A stretch of DNA of 14,647 nucleotides, taken from Candidatus Bathyarchaeota archaeon (GTDB lineage Archaea; Thermoproteota; Bathyarchaeia; Bathyarchaeales; DTEX01). Position 1 is the stretch's first letter. Every line of letters begins with the position of its first letter. The notes below the pieces were generated by a model, which saw only the letters and a list, made by a program, of their open reading frames with translations, was not told the origin of the DNA and did not search any database. Location: contig PIYJ01000018.1 of the NCBI GenBank assembly GCA_003601725.1, positions 1 to 14,647 of the forward strand, read 5' to 3'. Shown piece by piece: positions 1 to 7,224 of the stretch. The position numbers and the translations under genes were made by a program.

Positions 1-381
1 TGGGATACTCACTTTATAGGTTATTCAACCGGGGAAGATAACGACTATCACTATGTAGACTCCGCAAACAACGTTATGCTTGAAGCTAACAGACTTTATG
101 AAATAAGCATAGATGTTGGGAAATCGATGAAAAAGGCCTTTGACCATTTCAATATTCAAGAAGGAAAAATCAAAAGTTTCGACATTTACATCGAAGCGAA
201 ATACGGTTATGGAGAGGTCACTATAGATTCAGTTGAATTCATCTACGCCCCAAAGATCAACAGCCTTTATGTCGTCCTTCAAAGCAGTCTTAACGGATTC
301 TTCGCCTTTCTCGCTGTATTTTTACTGATTCACCTCTTTAAAAGAATAAAAAAGCGCGTTCCTCGGCATAGAACCTTTTGA
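1..381 (+). CDS. C-terminal part of a membrane-anchored surface protein (5' end outside window)
   Basis: The reading frame is open from the first base, so the 126 visible residues are only the C-terminal end. The first ~88 residues are rich in alternating hydrophobic and polar positions typical of beta strands (EISIDVGKS, FDIYIEAKYG, VTIDSVEFIY). That resembles the last strands of a carbohydrate-binding-like beta sandwich, but this is an impression from pattern and not a family match. A single hydrophobic stretch at about residues 90-112 is followed by a strongly basic tail (KRIKKRVPRHR), which fits a C-terminal transmembrane anchor with the preceding domain outside the cell. It is followed by the sugar cluster on the same strand after an 80-base gap, so a role in binding or trimming external glycans is possible but unproven. 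Confidence 0.6.
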   Translation, partial: WDTHFIGYSTGEDNDYHYVDSANNVMLEANRLYEISIDVGKSMKKAFDHFNIQEGKIKSFDIYIEAKYGYGEVTIDSVEFIYAPKINSLYVVLQSSLNGFFAFLAVFLLIHLFKRIKKRVPRHRTF

Positions 382-412
382 GACCATCAACTCTTCCGTC
401 TTCATCTTAATT

Positions 413-420
413 CTTAAAAG
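413..420 (+). promoter_or_regulatory. Possible TATA box for the sugar isomerase gene
   Basis: The sequence CTTAAAAG lies in an AT-rich stretch about 45 bases before the GTG start at 462. That would put transcription start near 440 and leave a short leader carrying the Shine-Dalgarno at 450-457. There is no strong BRE in front of it, so this is a weak call. Confidence 0.3.
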
Positions 421-461
421 ACAAAAAGCAGACTTCTATATTGATCATTGGAGGTGATTCT

Positions 462-1958
462 GTGCGGACAACCCCGATTGGAATAGTCATGTTTAATGAC
501 GAAAGGGAACATGTCTGGCGGGCGAATAACAGGGAATGTATGGAGGTTGTGAGTCAATGGGCTGACCTCATACGGAAGAACATTAAGAACGTCGACGGCT
601 CAGCGCCAGAGGTCGTCACAGGCTCAAAGATCATCACATCTGTGCGTGTAGCCCAGCAGGTCGGCGAAGAACTTGTAAGGGCAAATTGTAAACAGATAAT
701 CCTCTGCTATTACGTCTGGAACTTCCCATTCTTCGTCTGGCCGTTCATCAATACTGTTGGAAGGGACAAACCTATTCTCTGCCTCTCAAATAACAGCGGA
801 AAATTTCCGGGAAACGTAGGTTTACTCGCAACGGATGGGGCATTACGTCAAGCTGGCATAAAGACCCATCGGATCGTCGGCGACATGGATGACCCGGAGA
901 CGCAGAGGAAAGTCTTCGACTGGATCAGAGCGGCACAGGCCTATACGACGATTAGAAACGAGGTCTACGGCATGTACGGAGGCCACTCTATGGGAATGGA
1001 GACGGGATACTTCCATCTGGTTCCGATAATCAAAGCCTTCGGCGTCACAGCTCGACAGATCGATCAGCTCTGGCTTGTTAAAGAGATGGAAAAGATTGAC
1101 GAAACCGAAGTTGAAAAAGGGTTCCAATGGTTCCAGCGTCTCCTAGGTTCAAGAATCAAATATGACGGAAAGATGCTGACACCTGAGACTCTGAAGGCTC
1201 AAATCAGACTGTACTTAGCGATGAAGAAAGTGAATGAAGAGAAGGGATTCGATTTTTGCGGCTTGAAGGGGCAACGTGAATTAACAGAACACGTATGCCT
1301 AGGCGACGTAGCTGAGATGCTGATGAATGATCCGTATGATTGGAACGGACCTAAGGAGCCAACAGTCTGCGCGACGGAGGCTGATTCCCTCGCCGCTGTT
1401 ACGATGCAGCTGCTGAAATATGTGAGCGGAGGGCTTCCTGTGCTGTTCATGGATGTTAGGCTTTATCATCCTGATAAGGATCTGTGGGACTTCTGCAATT
1501 CAGGGAACCATGCTAGCTGGTATGCATCGCGAAGTATGAATCCCGAAGAGAACTTCAAGAAGGTAACGTTCCATCCAGCCTTGGAGTACTATTTCAAAGC
1601 AGGCGGAGCCTCAGTAGAGTTTGACGCTGCTCCGGGAGAGATCACCTTCGCTCGTCTCGGTCTCTGGGATGACAAGCTATACATGGTGATCGTTCTCGGA
1701 GAAGCCGTTGAATTGCCGCCTGAGGAGAGAAAAGCCATAAACGCCGAGACGAATCCGACGTGGCCTCATGTTCACGCGAAGTTGCACTGTGACTTTGAAG
1801 AGTTTCTGAAGCTCTTTCCATGTAATCATATACTCGGTGTAGCTGGAAACCACATTAGGCCGCTTACTTATCTATGCGAGATGAGCGGCGTAGAGCCCGT
1901 GATACTGGGGCCTGAAAGCCAGAAACGCATACCTCCAATCTGGGACCGCGTAAAATAA
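462..1958 (+). CDS. L-fucose isomerase-family sugar isomerase (FucI-like)
   Basis: This is a cytoplasmic aldose-ketose isomerase of the L-fucose/L-arabinose isomerase superfamily, probably converting L-fucose (or D-arabinose or a similar sugar) to the ketose with a divalent metal. I chose GTG at 462 because GGAGGTGA at 450-457 sits four bases before it; an in-frame TTG at 441 lies upstream of that ribosome site and is unlikely. The product is then 498 residues, shorter than the ~590 of E. coli FucI. The family hallmark segment GGHSMGMETG, followed by an IDQLWLVKEME segment, is in the first half. Candidate metal ligands are Glu306 (ATEAD) and Asp331 (FMDVR), spaced 25 residues as in FucI (337/361), with a late His in NHILGVAGNH (456 or 464). 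It leads a same-strand cluster with a sugar kinase, an aldolase remnant and a fucosidase. The exact substrate is uncertain. Confidence 0.82.
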   Translation: MRTTPIGIVMFNDEREHVWRANNRECMEVVSQWADLIRKNIKNVDGSAPEVVTGSKIITSVRVAQQVGEELVRANCKQIILCYYVWNFPFFVWPFINTVGRDKPILCLSNNSGKFPGNVGLLATDGALRQAGIKTHRIVGDMDDPETQRKVFDWIRAAQAYTTIRNEVYGMYGGHSMGMETGYFHLVPIIKAFGVTARQIDQLWLVKEMEKIDETEVEKGFQWFQRLLGSRIKYDGKMLTPETLKAQIRLYLAMKKVNEEKGFDFCGLKGQRELTEHVCLGDVAEMLMNDPYDWNGPKEPTVCATEADSLAAVTMQLLKYVSGGLPVLFMDVRLYHPDKDLWDFCNSGNHASWYASRSMNPEENFKKVTFHPALEYYFKAGGASVEFDAAPGEITFARLGLWDDKLYMVIVLGEAVELPPEERKAINAETNPTWPHVHAKLHCDFEEFLKLFPCNHILGVAGNHIRPLTYLCEMSGVEPVILGPESQKRIPPIWDRVK

Positions 1959-1985
1959 TCGTGAATAGTCAGCAAAGCCGTCCTG

Positions 1986-3050
1986 ATGGGCATTAATATG
2001 CAGCAAGACTGTGTAGGCAAGAAGGTTGTGACTTTCGGGGAGATAATGCTTCGGCTTTCCCCGCCGGGCTTTCTCAGATTTGTCCAGGCAAGATCCTTCG
2101 AAGCGATATATGGCGGAGCGGAAGCCAACGTCGCCATCGCCCTAGCAAACTTTGGGATTCCAGTTGATTATGTAACTAGGCTGCCTCCGCATGAGATTGG
2201 CGATGCATGCCTCAACTATCTACGCCGATTCGGAGTGGGAGTGGACAAGATCATCCGGGGAGGAGAACGGTTAGGAATATACTTCTTCGAGAAGGGGGCA
2301 GTTCACAGAGGAAGCAAAGTCATCTATGACCGTGCAGATTCTGCTTTAGCTACAATCAAGCCTGGCATGTTTGACTGGGAAAGAATATTTTCGGATGCCT
2401 GCTGGTTCCATTGGACTGGAATAACGCCGGCATTAAGCGAAGGGGCAGCTGAGACTTGCTTAGAGGCTATTGAGGAAGCTAAGAGGATGAAGTTGACGGT
2501 TTCCTGCGACCTCAATTATCGTAGTAAGCTGTGGAGATGGGGCAGATCGGCAGGTGAGGTTATGAGCGAACTTGTGAAGCACGTGGATATACTGATTGGA
2601 AATGTGGAGCATATTGAGAAGGTACTGGGGATTAAGGCTTCAGGTGTTGATGTTTCCAAGGGGAATGTTGAAGCTGAAAAGTGCCTTTATGTGTCCAGGA
2701 AGCTCATGGAGAGATTTCCGAATCTGAGGAAGGTAGCGATCACTCTGAGGGGAAGCATAAATGCAAGTCATAACACTTGGTCCGGCGTGCTCTATGACGG
2801 TGGGAATCTTTATGTGGCGCCGACTTATGATATCACGCATATCGTTGATAGAGTTGGAGGGGGAGATGCCTTCGCCGCTGGTTTGATCTATGGATTTCTG
2901 AGGTTCGGCGATGATCCTCAGAGGGTTCTGAACTTCGCGGTTGCAGCTGGCTGCTTGAAACATACAATCGTTGGGGATGCGGCTATCCTCTCGGTTGAAG
3001 AGGTTGAAAAGATAGCTGCTGGCATAGTTTCAGGCGAGGTCTCAAGATAA
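1986..3050 (+). CDS. PfkB-family sugar kinase (2-keto-3-deoxygluconate kinase-like)
   Basis: This is an ATP-dependent carbohydrate kinase of the ribokinase/PfkB family, 354 residues. The N-terminal signature GGAEANVAIALANFG binds the sugar, and the C-terminal signature VGGGDAFAAGLIYG carries the catalytic base Asp294. The N-terminal stretch VVTFGEIMLRLSPP and the conserved YDRADSA segment are typical of 2-keto-3-deoxygluconate kinases, so KDG is the family-based guess. Its position only 27 bases after the FucI-like isomerase argues that the physiological substrate may instead be a ketose such as L-fuculose. No clear Shine-Dalgarno precedes ATG 1986, and ATG 1998 in the same frame is an equally possible start. 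The gene is followed after 26 bases by a KDPG-aldolase remnant, so the ancestral operon probably coded isomerase, kinase and aldolase. Family assignment is firm; substrate is inference. Confidence 0.85.
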   Translation: MGINMQQDCVGKKVVTFGEIMLRLSPPGFLRFVQARSFEAIYGGAEANVAIALANFGIPVDYVTRLPPHEIGDACLNYLRRFGVGVDKIIRGGERLGIYFFEKGAVHRGSKVIYDRADSALATIKPGMFDWERIFSDACWFHWTGITPALSEGAAETCLEAIEEAKRMKLTVSCDLNYRSKLWRWGRSAGEVMSELVKHVDILIGNVEHIEKVLGIKASGVDVSKGNVEAEKCLYVSRKLMERFPNLRKVAITLRGSINASHNTWSGVLYDGGNLYVAPTYDITHIVDRVGGGDAFAAGLIYGFLRFGDDPQRVLNFAVAAGCLKHTIVGDAAILSVEEVEKIAAGIVSGEVSR

Positions 3051-3076
3051 ACGAGAGAAGGAGCTGAGTTAGGTTT

Positions 3077-3352
3077 ATGGCGAAATTCATGAAGCACGAA
3101 GTTATCGGAAGGATACTTGAGCTTGGATTGGTTCCAATCTTCTACAATGGCGACTTAGAAGTAGCAAAGAAGATCGTCCAAGCCTGCGTTGATGGAGGAG
3201 CAAAGATTGTAGAATTCACTAATAGGGAAGACTTTGCATACCAAGTCCTCTCAGAGCCGGCTAAGTGGTCTTCCTCAAGAATCCGGATCCAGCTGGCAAC
3301 TGGGTGCATCTGCTCTACTTGCCGCCGTAACTCATCCTCTTTCCTTTTTTAA
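3077..3352 (+). pseudogene. Truncated, frameshifted KDPG-type aldolase
   Basis: The first ~60 residues match the start of archaeal and bacterial 2-keto-3-deoxy-6-phosphogluconate aldolases: VIGRILELGLVPIFYNGDLEVA, then IVQACVDGGAKIVEFTNR. The family is normally about 210-220 residues and needs a catalytic Lys in the middle of a TIM barrel; this frame ends after 91 residues. After about residue 62 the reading degenerates into a Ser/Arg/Cys-rich tail without family character. In another frame, codons 3297-3308 read QLGA and continue SALLAAVTHPL, which loosely resembles the QLGA..V..P segment found about 30-40 residues later in intact aldolases. This suggests an internal deletion plus a frame change and not a natural short protein. 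A start supported by a purine-rich leader (GAAGGAG at 3057-3063) remains. No catalytic Lys segment is visible, so it should be inactive. Confidence 0.7.
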
Positions 3353-3361
3353 GGGAAAGGG
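3337..3361 (+). terminator. Hairpin at the end of the sugar operon, possible terminator
   Basis: Bases 3337-3347 can pair with 3351-3361 in an 11-bp stem (two G-T wobbles) closed by a TTT loop, and a T-rich stretch CTTTTTATT follows at 3371-3379. It lies at the end of the aldolase remnant and before the fucosidase promoter region, a sensible place for transcription to end. Hairpin terminators are not the rule in archaea, so the T-rich tract may matter more than the stem. Confidence 0.4.
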
Positions 3362-3448
3362 AATACAAAGTCTTTTTATTACGTTTGTTATTTGATAAAA
3401 CAAAATAGGGATTGTCCAAAAACAGAAGTTTGTGAGGATGTTTGAGTT

Positions 3449-4675
3449 ATGATTGAAGAGGAGGAAGACCGAGCTCGACGGATGCGGTGGTGGCACGAAG
3501 CGAAGTTCGGGATGTTCATTCACTTCGGTCTCTACAGCGTCATCGGAAGACATGAATGGGCAATGGAGATGGAGGGCATCCCCGTCGCCGAGTATGAAAA
3601 GTTGGCGGAACAGTTCAATCCGAAACCGAATGCTGCACGTGAATGGGCGAGACTTGCGAAGCGGGCTGGCATGAAGTACATGGTTATGACGACGAAGCAT
3701 CATGAAGGTTTCTGCCTCTTCGACACGGAGTTCACTGATTACTGTGCCCCTAAACGGGCTTGCGGACGAGACTTGGTAGCTGAATTTGTCGAGGCAGCCA
3801 GGGCGGAAGGACTGCGAGTTGGATTTTACTATTCATTGATGGATTGGCATCATCCTGACGGAGCAAGATGCGTTGAAGATGAGGCGGCACGTAAACGATT
3901 CGTCAAATACATCCATGGGCAAGTCCGTGAATTGATGACCAATTACGGGAAGATAGATATACTCTGGTATGATGTGCCTTGGCCTCTCGACGCGGAAGGA
4001 TGGGAATCAGCAAGGATGAACCGTATGGTTCGGGAGCTCCAGCCGGGCATAATCATTAATAATCGATCGGGGCTTCCAGAAGACTTCAGCACTCCTGAAC
4101 AGCACGTAAGAGGCGAACCTGCTGGGCGAGCGTGGGAGACATGCATGACGATGAATGATAGCTGGGGATACCACAAGGCTGATGATAACTGGAAGACTCC
4201 GAAGCAGATTCTCAGATATCTAATTACCTGCGCGAGGGATGGTGGAAACTATCTGCTCAACATCGGCCCCAAACCAGATGGCTCTGTCCCTGAAGAATCA
4301 GTTCACATATTGAATGTTGTAGGCGAATGGATGGATAAGTATGGACATACAATTTATGGCGCTGAGCCTTGTGATGTGAAACGTTCCTGCTTCGCTAACT
4401 TCACCCGCAAGGGCACAACTCTATACGTGCATATACATTTCTGGCCTGGGGAAGAATGGGCAATAGGAGGCATCCGCACGAAGGTCAAATCGGCGAAGCT
4501 TCTTCCCGAAGGAGAACCGGTAAAATTCGAGCAGAATGAGTTCCACGTTCGCTTTAAGGATCTGCCTTCAGAGGCGCCTGACAATCCGATATCTGTTCTA
4601 GAGTTGGAATGCGAATCCATTCCCACGCAAGACATGATCTTCGTCCGGAAGAATATGCCACGTGGAAAGGTATGA
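3449..4675 (+). CDS. GH29 alpha-L-fucosidase, intracellular
   Basis: This is a retaining glycoside hydrolase of family 29 that releases alpha-linked L-fucose from glycans. Family landmarks run in order over 408 residues: RWWHEAKFGMFIHFGLYS at the start of the barrel, the TTKHHEGFCLFDT segment, GRDLVAEFVEAARAEG and GFYYSLMDWH, the nucleophile region DILWYDVPWP with Asp175 as the expected nucleophile, the TPEQ...WETCMTMNDSWGY segment, and GGNYLLNIGPKPDG near the end of the barrel. A short C-terminal beta domain follows. There is no signal peptide or membrane segment, so it probably acts in the cytoplasm on imported oligosaccharides. The start at ATG 3449 has only a distant purine-rich site (GTGAGG, 3432-3437). 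The acid/base residue is poorly conserved in GH29 and I do not assign it. It lies 96 bases after the aldolase remnant and on the same strand as the FucI-like isomerase, which supports fucose use. Confidence 0.9.
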   Translation: MIEEEEDRARRMRWWHEAKFGMFIHFGLYSVIGRHEWAMEMEGIPVAEYEKLAEQFNPKPNAAREWARLAKRAGMKYMVMTTKHHEGFCLFDTEFTDYCAPKRACGRDLVAEFVEAARAEGLRVGFYYSLMDWHHPDGARCVEDEAARKRFVKYIHGQVRELMTNYGKIDILWYDVPWPLDAEGWESARMNRMVRELQPGIIINNRSGLPEDFSTPEQHVRGEPAGRAWETCMTMNDSWGYHKADDNWKTPKQILRYLITCARDGGNYLLNIGPKPDGSVPEESVHILNVVGEWMDKYGHTIYGAEPCDVKRSCFANFTRKGTTLYVHIHFWPGEEWAIGGIRTKVKSAKLLPEGEPVKFEQNEFHVRFKDLPSEAPDNPISVLELECESIPTQDMIFVRKNMPRGKV

Positions 4676-4708
4676 AATAGGAAAATTCAACTTTTCAGCG
4701 GCATCTCG

Positions 4709-4719
4709 TTTCCTTTTTT
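4709..4719 (+). terminator. Oligo-T tract after the fucosidase gene
   Basis: The T-rich run TTTCCTTTTTT begins 34 bases after the fucosidase stop and lies between two convergent genes. Archaeal RNA polymerase commonly stops on U-rich runs, so this is the likely end of the + strand transcript. No stable hairpin precedes it. Confidence 0.4.
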
Positions 4720-4778
4720 CTGTTGTGACCTCGATTTGGCGGATTCATAAATAAAATGTGGCTTCGCTGCTGACTTGA

Positions 4779-5513
4779 TTAGTTGAGATCGATTTTTTCG
4801 CCGATCATTCTTTCAAGGGCTTTTCCGAACTCTATGTTTAGGAGCCTCTCAACGTCACCTATGGATTCTTCTAGATTTTTGTCGAATGGGATTTCTCCCC
4901 AGAACTTTATGCCTTTTTCCTCAGTTTCTTTACGGATGAAATCGGAATTCGTCATCTTCATGTTTTCTATAACGCCGAGAACTGGAACATTCAACTCGAG
5001 GAGGAGATCAATGAATTTTCTGACAGTCTCGAAAGCCAGCCGTGAGGAAGTGGTGACCACGAGAAATTCAGCTTTTTTGATTAATCGGAGAACATCAAGG
5101 GTTGCATCGCTTATCCCGGGGGGCATATCGATGATGAGAAAGTCTAATTCTCCCCAAACCGTCACCGCTAAGAGTTCGATCAGTGCGTTTGAGAATTCGG
5201 CGCCTCGAAGGGGGGAGGCCCGATCGCCGGCATAGTAAATTATGGACATGTATTTAAGGCCGTGAACGGTGGGAGGGACTATTCCATTCATCTCTTCTGG
5301 TTGAATGTTGCTGACGCCTAAGATGATATGGGAGGAAGGGCTGGTGAAGTCTGTGTCGAAGAATCCTACTTTGTATCCTTTCTTGGCAAGGGTCAAGGCT
5401 AAGACTGAGGCTACTAGGCTTTTGCCTACTCCGCCTTTCCCGCTTGAGACAGCTATGACTCTTCGGATCTCTCGAAGCCGTTCAGATATCAATGGGATTC
5501 GAGGGTCAACCAT
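4779..5513 (-). CDS. hypB: Archaeal HypB (Mrp/MinD-type ATPase for nickel insertion)
   Basis: This is a 244-residue P-loop ATPase of the Mrp/MinD family. The deviant Walker A motif SSGKGGVGKS (Lys26 and Lys31) is followed by the switch Asp in FFDTDFTSPS and the Walker B stretch LDFLIIDMPPG. By sequence alone it could be called an Fe-S carrier Mrp/ApbC. Two things point instead to the archaeal ATPase-type HypB described from Thermococcus, which works with HypA to load nickel into [NiFe] hydrogenase: the gene overlaps hypA by 8 bases on the same strand, and the CxxC metal motif that Mrp/NBP35 carriers have near the C-terminus is missing (no Cys is present there). GGAGTG inside the end of hypA, seven bases before ATG 5513, gives a ribosome site, so translation is probably coupled. 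Confidence 0.82.
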   Translation of the reverse strand: MVDPRIPLISERLREIRRVIAVSSGKGGVGKSLVASVLALTLAKKGYKVGFFDTDFTSPSSHIILGVSNIQPEEMNGIVPPTVHGLKYMSIIYYAGDRASPLRGAEFSNALIELLAVTVWGELDFLIIDMPPGISDATLDVLRLIKKAEFLVVTTSSRLAFETVRKFIDLLLELNVPVLGVIENMKMTNSDFIRKETEEKGIKFWGEIPFDKNLEESIGDVERLLNIEFGKALERMIGEKIDLN

Positions 5514-5913
5514 GCCTTTTCACTCCTTTAACGCTTTCAATCCAGACTCCGCGTCCAGATACAACCTCGAAGTCGGGGCTGCCGCATTGGGGGCACTTCA
5601 TGAATGCATGAGCAATCTCAGGGACGAAATGGACTGCTTCTCTGGCTTCTTCATCCAGCTCAACTGATGAAAACGTCCATTCATAGCTGCATACTCGGCA
5701 TCGAAGCTTCGCCTCGTCCCTTCGAATATTGAATTGAGCCTTCTCTAGCTTGGGAGCCTTCAGCTGGGAAAGGGCAAATTTGAAGATCTCGATGTCTACT
5801 TGTTGGAGTTCGCCGAGTCTGATGTTTACCTCGCTTACGTTGTCTAAGCCTTCTTTCTCAGCGATTTGAGACGCCGTCTTGATTACTGCTTCTGCTAATG
5901 CCCATTCATGCAT
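5506..5913 (-). CDS. hypA: HypA, nickel-binding hydrogenase maturation factor
   Basis: HypA delivers Ni(II) during assembly of the [NiFe] hydrogenase active site together with HypB. The product starts MHEWALAEAV: the conserved Met1-His2-Glu3 binds nickel through the N-terminal amine and His2, which fixes the start at ATG 5913. A TTG two codons upstream is in frame, but using it would bury this motif. The structural zinc site is seen as two CxxC pairs, CRVC at residues 72-75 and CPQC at 107-110; the ~31-residue spacer between them is long, as in archaeal HypA proteins. Total length is 135 residues, longer than the ~115 of bacterial HypA because of that spacer. The stop codon lies inside the start of the Mrp-type HypB gene. 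A TATA box only ~26 bases before the start suggests a leaderless mRNA. Confidence 0.93.
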   Translation of the reverse strand: MHEWALAEAVIKTASQIAEKEGLDNVSEVNIRLGELQQVDIEIFKFALSQLKAPKLEKAQFNIRRDEAKLRCRVCSYEWTFSSVELDEEAREAVHFVPEIAHAFMKCPQCGSPDFEVVSGRGVWIESVKGVKRHG

Positions 5914-5935
5914 GTTCAACCTAAAAATTCGGACA

Positions 5936-5942
5936 CATATAA
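5936..5942 (-). promoter_or_regulatory. TATA box of hypA-hypB, leaderless arrangement
   Basis: On the - strand this reads TTATATG, centred about 26 bases before the A of the hypA start codon at 5913. Archaeal transcription starts roughly 25 bases downstream of the TATA centre, so the transcript should begin at or next to the ATG. The absence of a convincing Shine-Dalgarno in front of hypA agrees. The same heptamer lies upstream of the URO-D-family gene (10964-10970). Confidence 0.5.
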
Positions 5943-5987
5943 GAATGTATCCTTAACAGATCCTCAGCGTTGAAAAAGATTTTTAGG

Positions 5988-7100
5988 CTATCTCTTCTTT
6001 TTCGCCTTCTTCACTAGGACCTTGATCTTTTCGGGGTTTATCCTCTCTATTTTTTGGATCTTTCTCTTTGTTTTCTCGGGGGTTTCAGTCTCATCGATCA
6101 CGACGGCAAAGATCCTTTCATACTGATCCAGATATTTCGATATTTTATCCGCAAGTCTATCCAAGCTTCTCGGGTTACGTGTAGCTTTCAATTCTACTGC
6201 TATGCGGTTTCCGCCGAAGACGAAATCGAAGCCTCCCCGCTTTTTCGTCTTCTCTTCAGGTATAAGCCCCCTCTTTTCGAATAGATCGGAGAGCTGCTCC
6301 TCGTATTCTTTCTCTCTCCTTGCGCTTATTGGAGAAAAAGCCTCAAGGGTTTCACCTATCTCCTTCTCGGATGCTTCTATGAGAATTATTCTTCTCACGA
6401 TCTGCCGCTTCGTTATTGTCTCCTTAACGGTTTCCTCGACGAGTCCTCCCCGCCGTCTCGTGATTCTTTCGGTAGAAACCCGAGGAAAGACTCGTTTCAC
6501 CCTTCTTTTTAATGGCGCCTTTTCCTCTACAGGTTCACCGAGTTCCGCTGCCTTCTTAACGGGCGGAGAAGGCTTGGCAACGGTTTTCTTACGTCTCTTT
6601 GATTGTATTCGTGCTTTCGCCTTGGTTGATTTGGTCTTTCGTCTCTTCGCCTTTGCCTTCGGCTTCGTCGGCTTCTTTATTAATGAGATTTTTTCTGCGA
6701 ATTCTCTGATCTTTGAGGTTGAAAGAACATTGAGGACGTTGATTATATCCTTCTTTTTCGTTGCCTTTTTAGTTCCGAAGATGGAGGACTTTACAAGCTC
6801 GATTCCCGTCTCCTTCGCAAGCTGCTTCAATTGTCTAAGATTCATGCAATTCAAAAGTTCCTCCTTCGTTAAACGTGATATGCCTAAGAGCTCAATGAGG
6901 TCAGACTCTCTAAAATCAGACTCAAGAAGAATGTCTATTATCTGCGATTTCGTTCTAGCCCGACGGATCTTTCCAGAGAGATCCTCCCTTTCCAGTTTTA
7001 TGCCGTTCCTCTCAGCAAGCTCTTGAAGTTCCCTCTTATTCAGTCTGCTCAGTAAGTCTATGGTCTGATCATAGTCTGCAAGTTTCTCTGAAATAGACAA
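5988..7100 (-). CDS. Tandem SAP/Rho_N-like protein with C-terminal PD-(D/E)xK nuclease domain
   Basis: I do not recognise this 370-residue protein as a named family; its parts are readable. Two helical repeats at about residues 14-60 and 82-126 share the pattern LxxRELxxLAxxxGIxL...TKxxII, as in SAP or Rho_N nucleic-acid-binding modules. A very basic low-complexity linker follows (about 141-205, dense in Lys, Arg, Ala and Pro). The C-terminal ~110 residues have the order of a restriction-endonuclease fold: a helix with Glu (REKEYEEQL, 263-270), FDFVFGG with Asp292, then AVELKA with Glu303 and Lys305, and a strand FAVVIDE (331-337). That gives a D-x10-ExK active site. The start is TTG 7100, with GGGG at 7108-7111 as a weak ribosome site; no Met occurs before residue 86. 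It sits alone between hypA and hypE on the - strand. A DNA-repair or defence nuclease is plausible; the target is unknown. Confidence 0.75.
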   Translation of the reverse strand: MSISEKLADYDQTIDLLSRLNKRELQELAERNGIKLEREDLSGKIRRARTKSQIIDILLESDFRESDLIELLGISRLTKEELLNCMNLRQLKQLAKETGIELVKSSIFGTKKATKKKDIINVLNVLSTSKIREFAEKISLIKKPTKPKAKAKRRKTKSTKAKARIQSKRRKKTVAKPSPPVKKAAELGEPVEEKAPLKRRVKRVFPRVSTERITRRRGGLVEETVKETITKRQIVRRIILIEASEKEIGETLEAFSPISARREKEYEEQLSDLFEKRGLIPEEKTKKRGGFDFVFGGNRIAVELKATRNPRSLDRLADKISKYLDQYERIFAVVIDETETPEKTKRKIQKIERINPEKIKVLVKKAKKKR

Positions 7101-7140
7101 AGGGCATCCCCAGTCTGTTTTCAGTGACGAAGATACAAAA

Positions 7141-7148
7141 GTTTTATG
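7141..7148 (-). promoter_or_regulatory. Possible TATA box of the SAP/Rho_N-nuclease gene
   Basis: On the - strand this reads CATAAAAC, about 41-48 bases before the TTG start at 7100. It would start transcription near 7118 and give a leader of about 18 bases that contains the GGGG ribosome site. It lies in the 124-base divergent spacer shared with hypE. Confidence 0.35.
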
Positions 7149-7175
7149 GGTCTGCTCTCGCTTTTTTAAGGGGGC

Positions 7176-7183
7176 TAAATAAA
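7176..7183 (+). promoter_or_regulatory. Possible TATA box of hypE
   Basis: TAAATAAA lies 42-49 bases before the hypE start, placing transcription start near 7206 and leaving a short leader with the GGGGAGG ribosome site (7211-7217). A second AT-rich candidate, TTTTTTAAG at 7162-7170, is also possible. Confidence 0.35.
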
Positions 7184-7224
7184 GACTGTAAGCAGATTAG
7201 AGATGATCAAGGGGAGGAAAATAA

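Noticed and set aside
441..461. TTG 441 as start of the FucI-like isomerase
   Set aside because: The strong ribosome site GGAGGTGA at 450-457 lies inside that extension and points to GTG 462.
4779..5513. A plain Mrp/ApbC Fe-S carrier
   Set aside because: The C-terminal CxxC is missing and the gene overlaps hypA, so the HypB role fits better, although phylogeny was not tested.
6202..7026. A 274-codon + strand frame opposite the nuclease gene
   Set aside because: It is Ser/Phe/Arg-rich with no domain pattern and is the antisense shadow of the Lys/Arg-rich nuclease protein.
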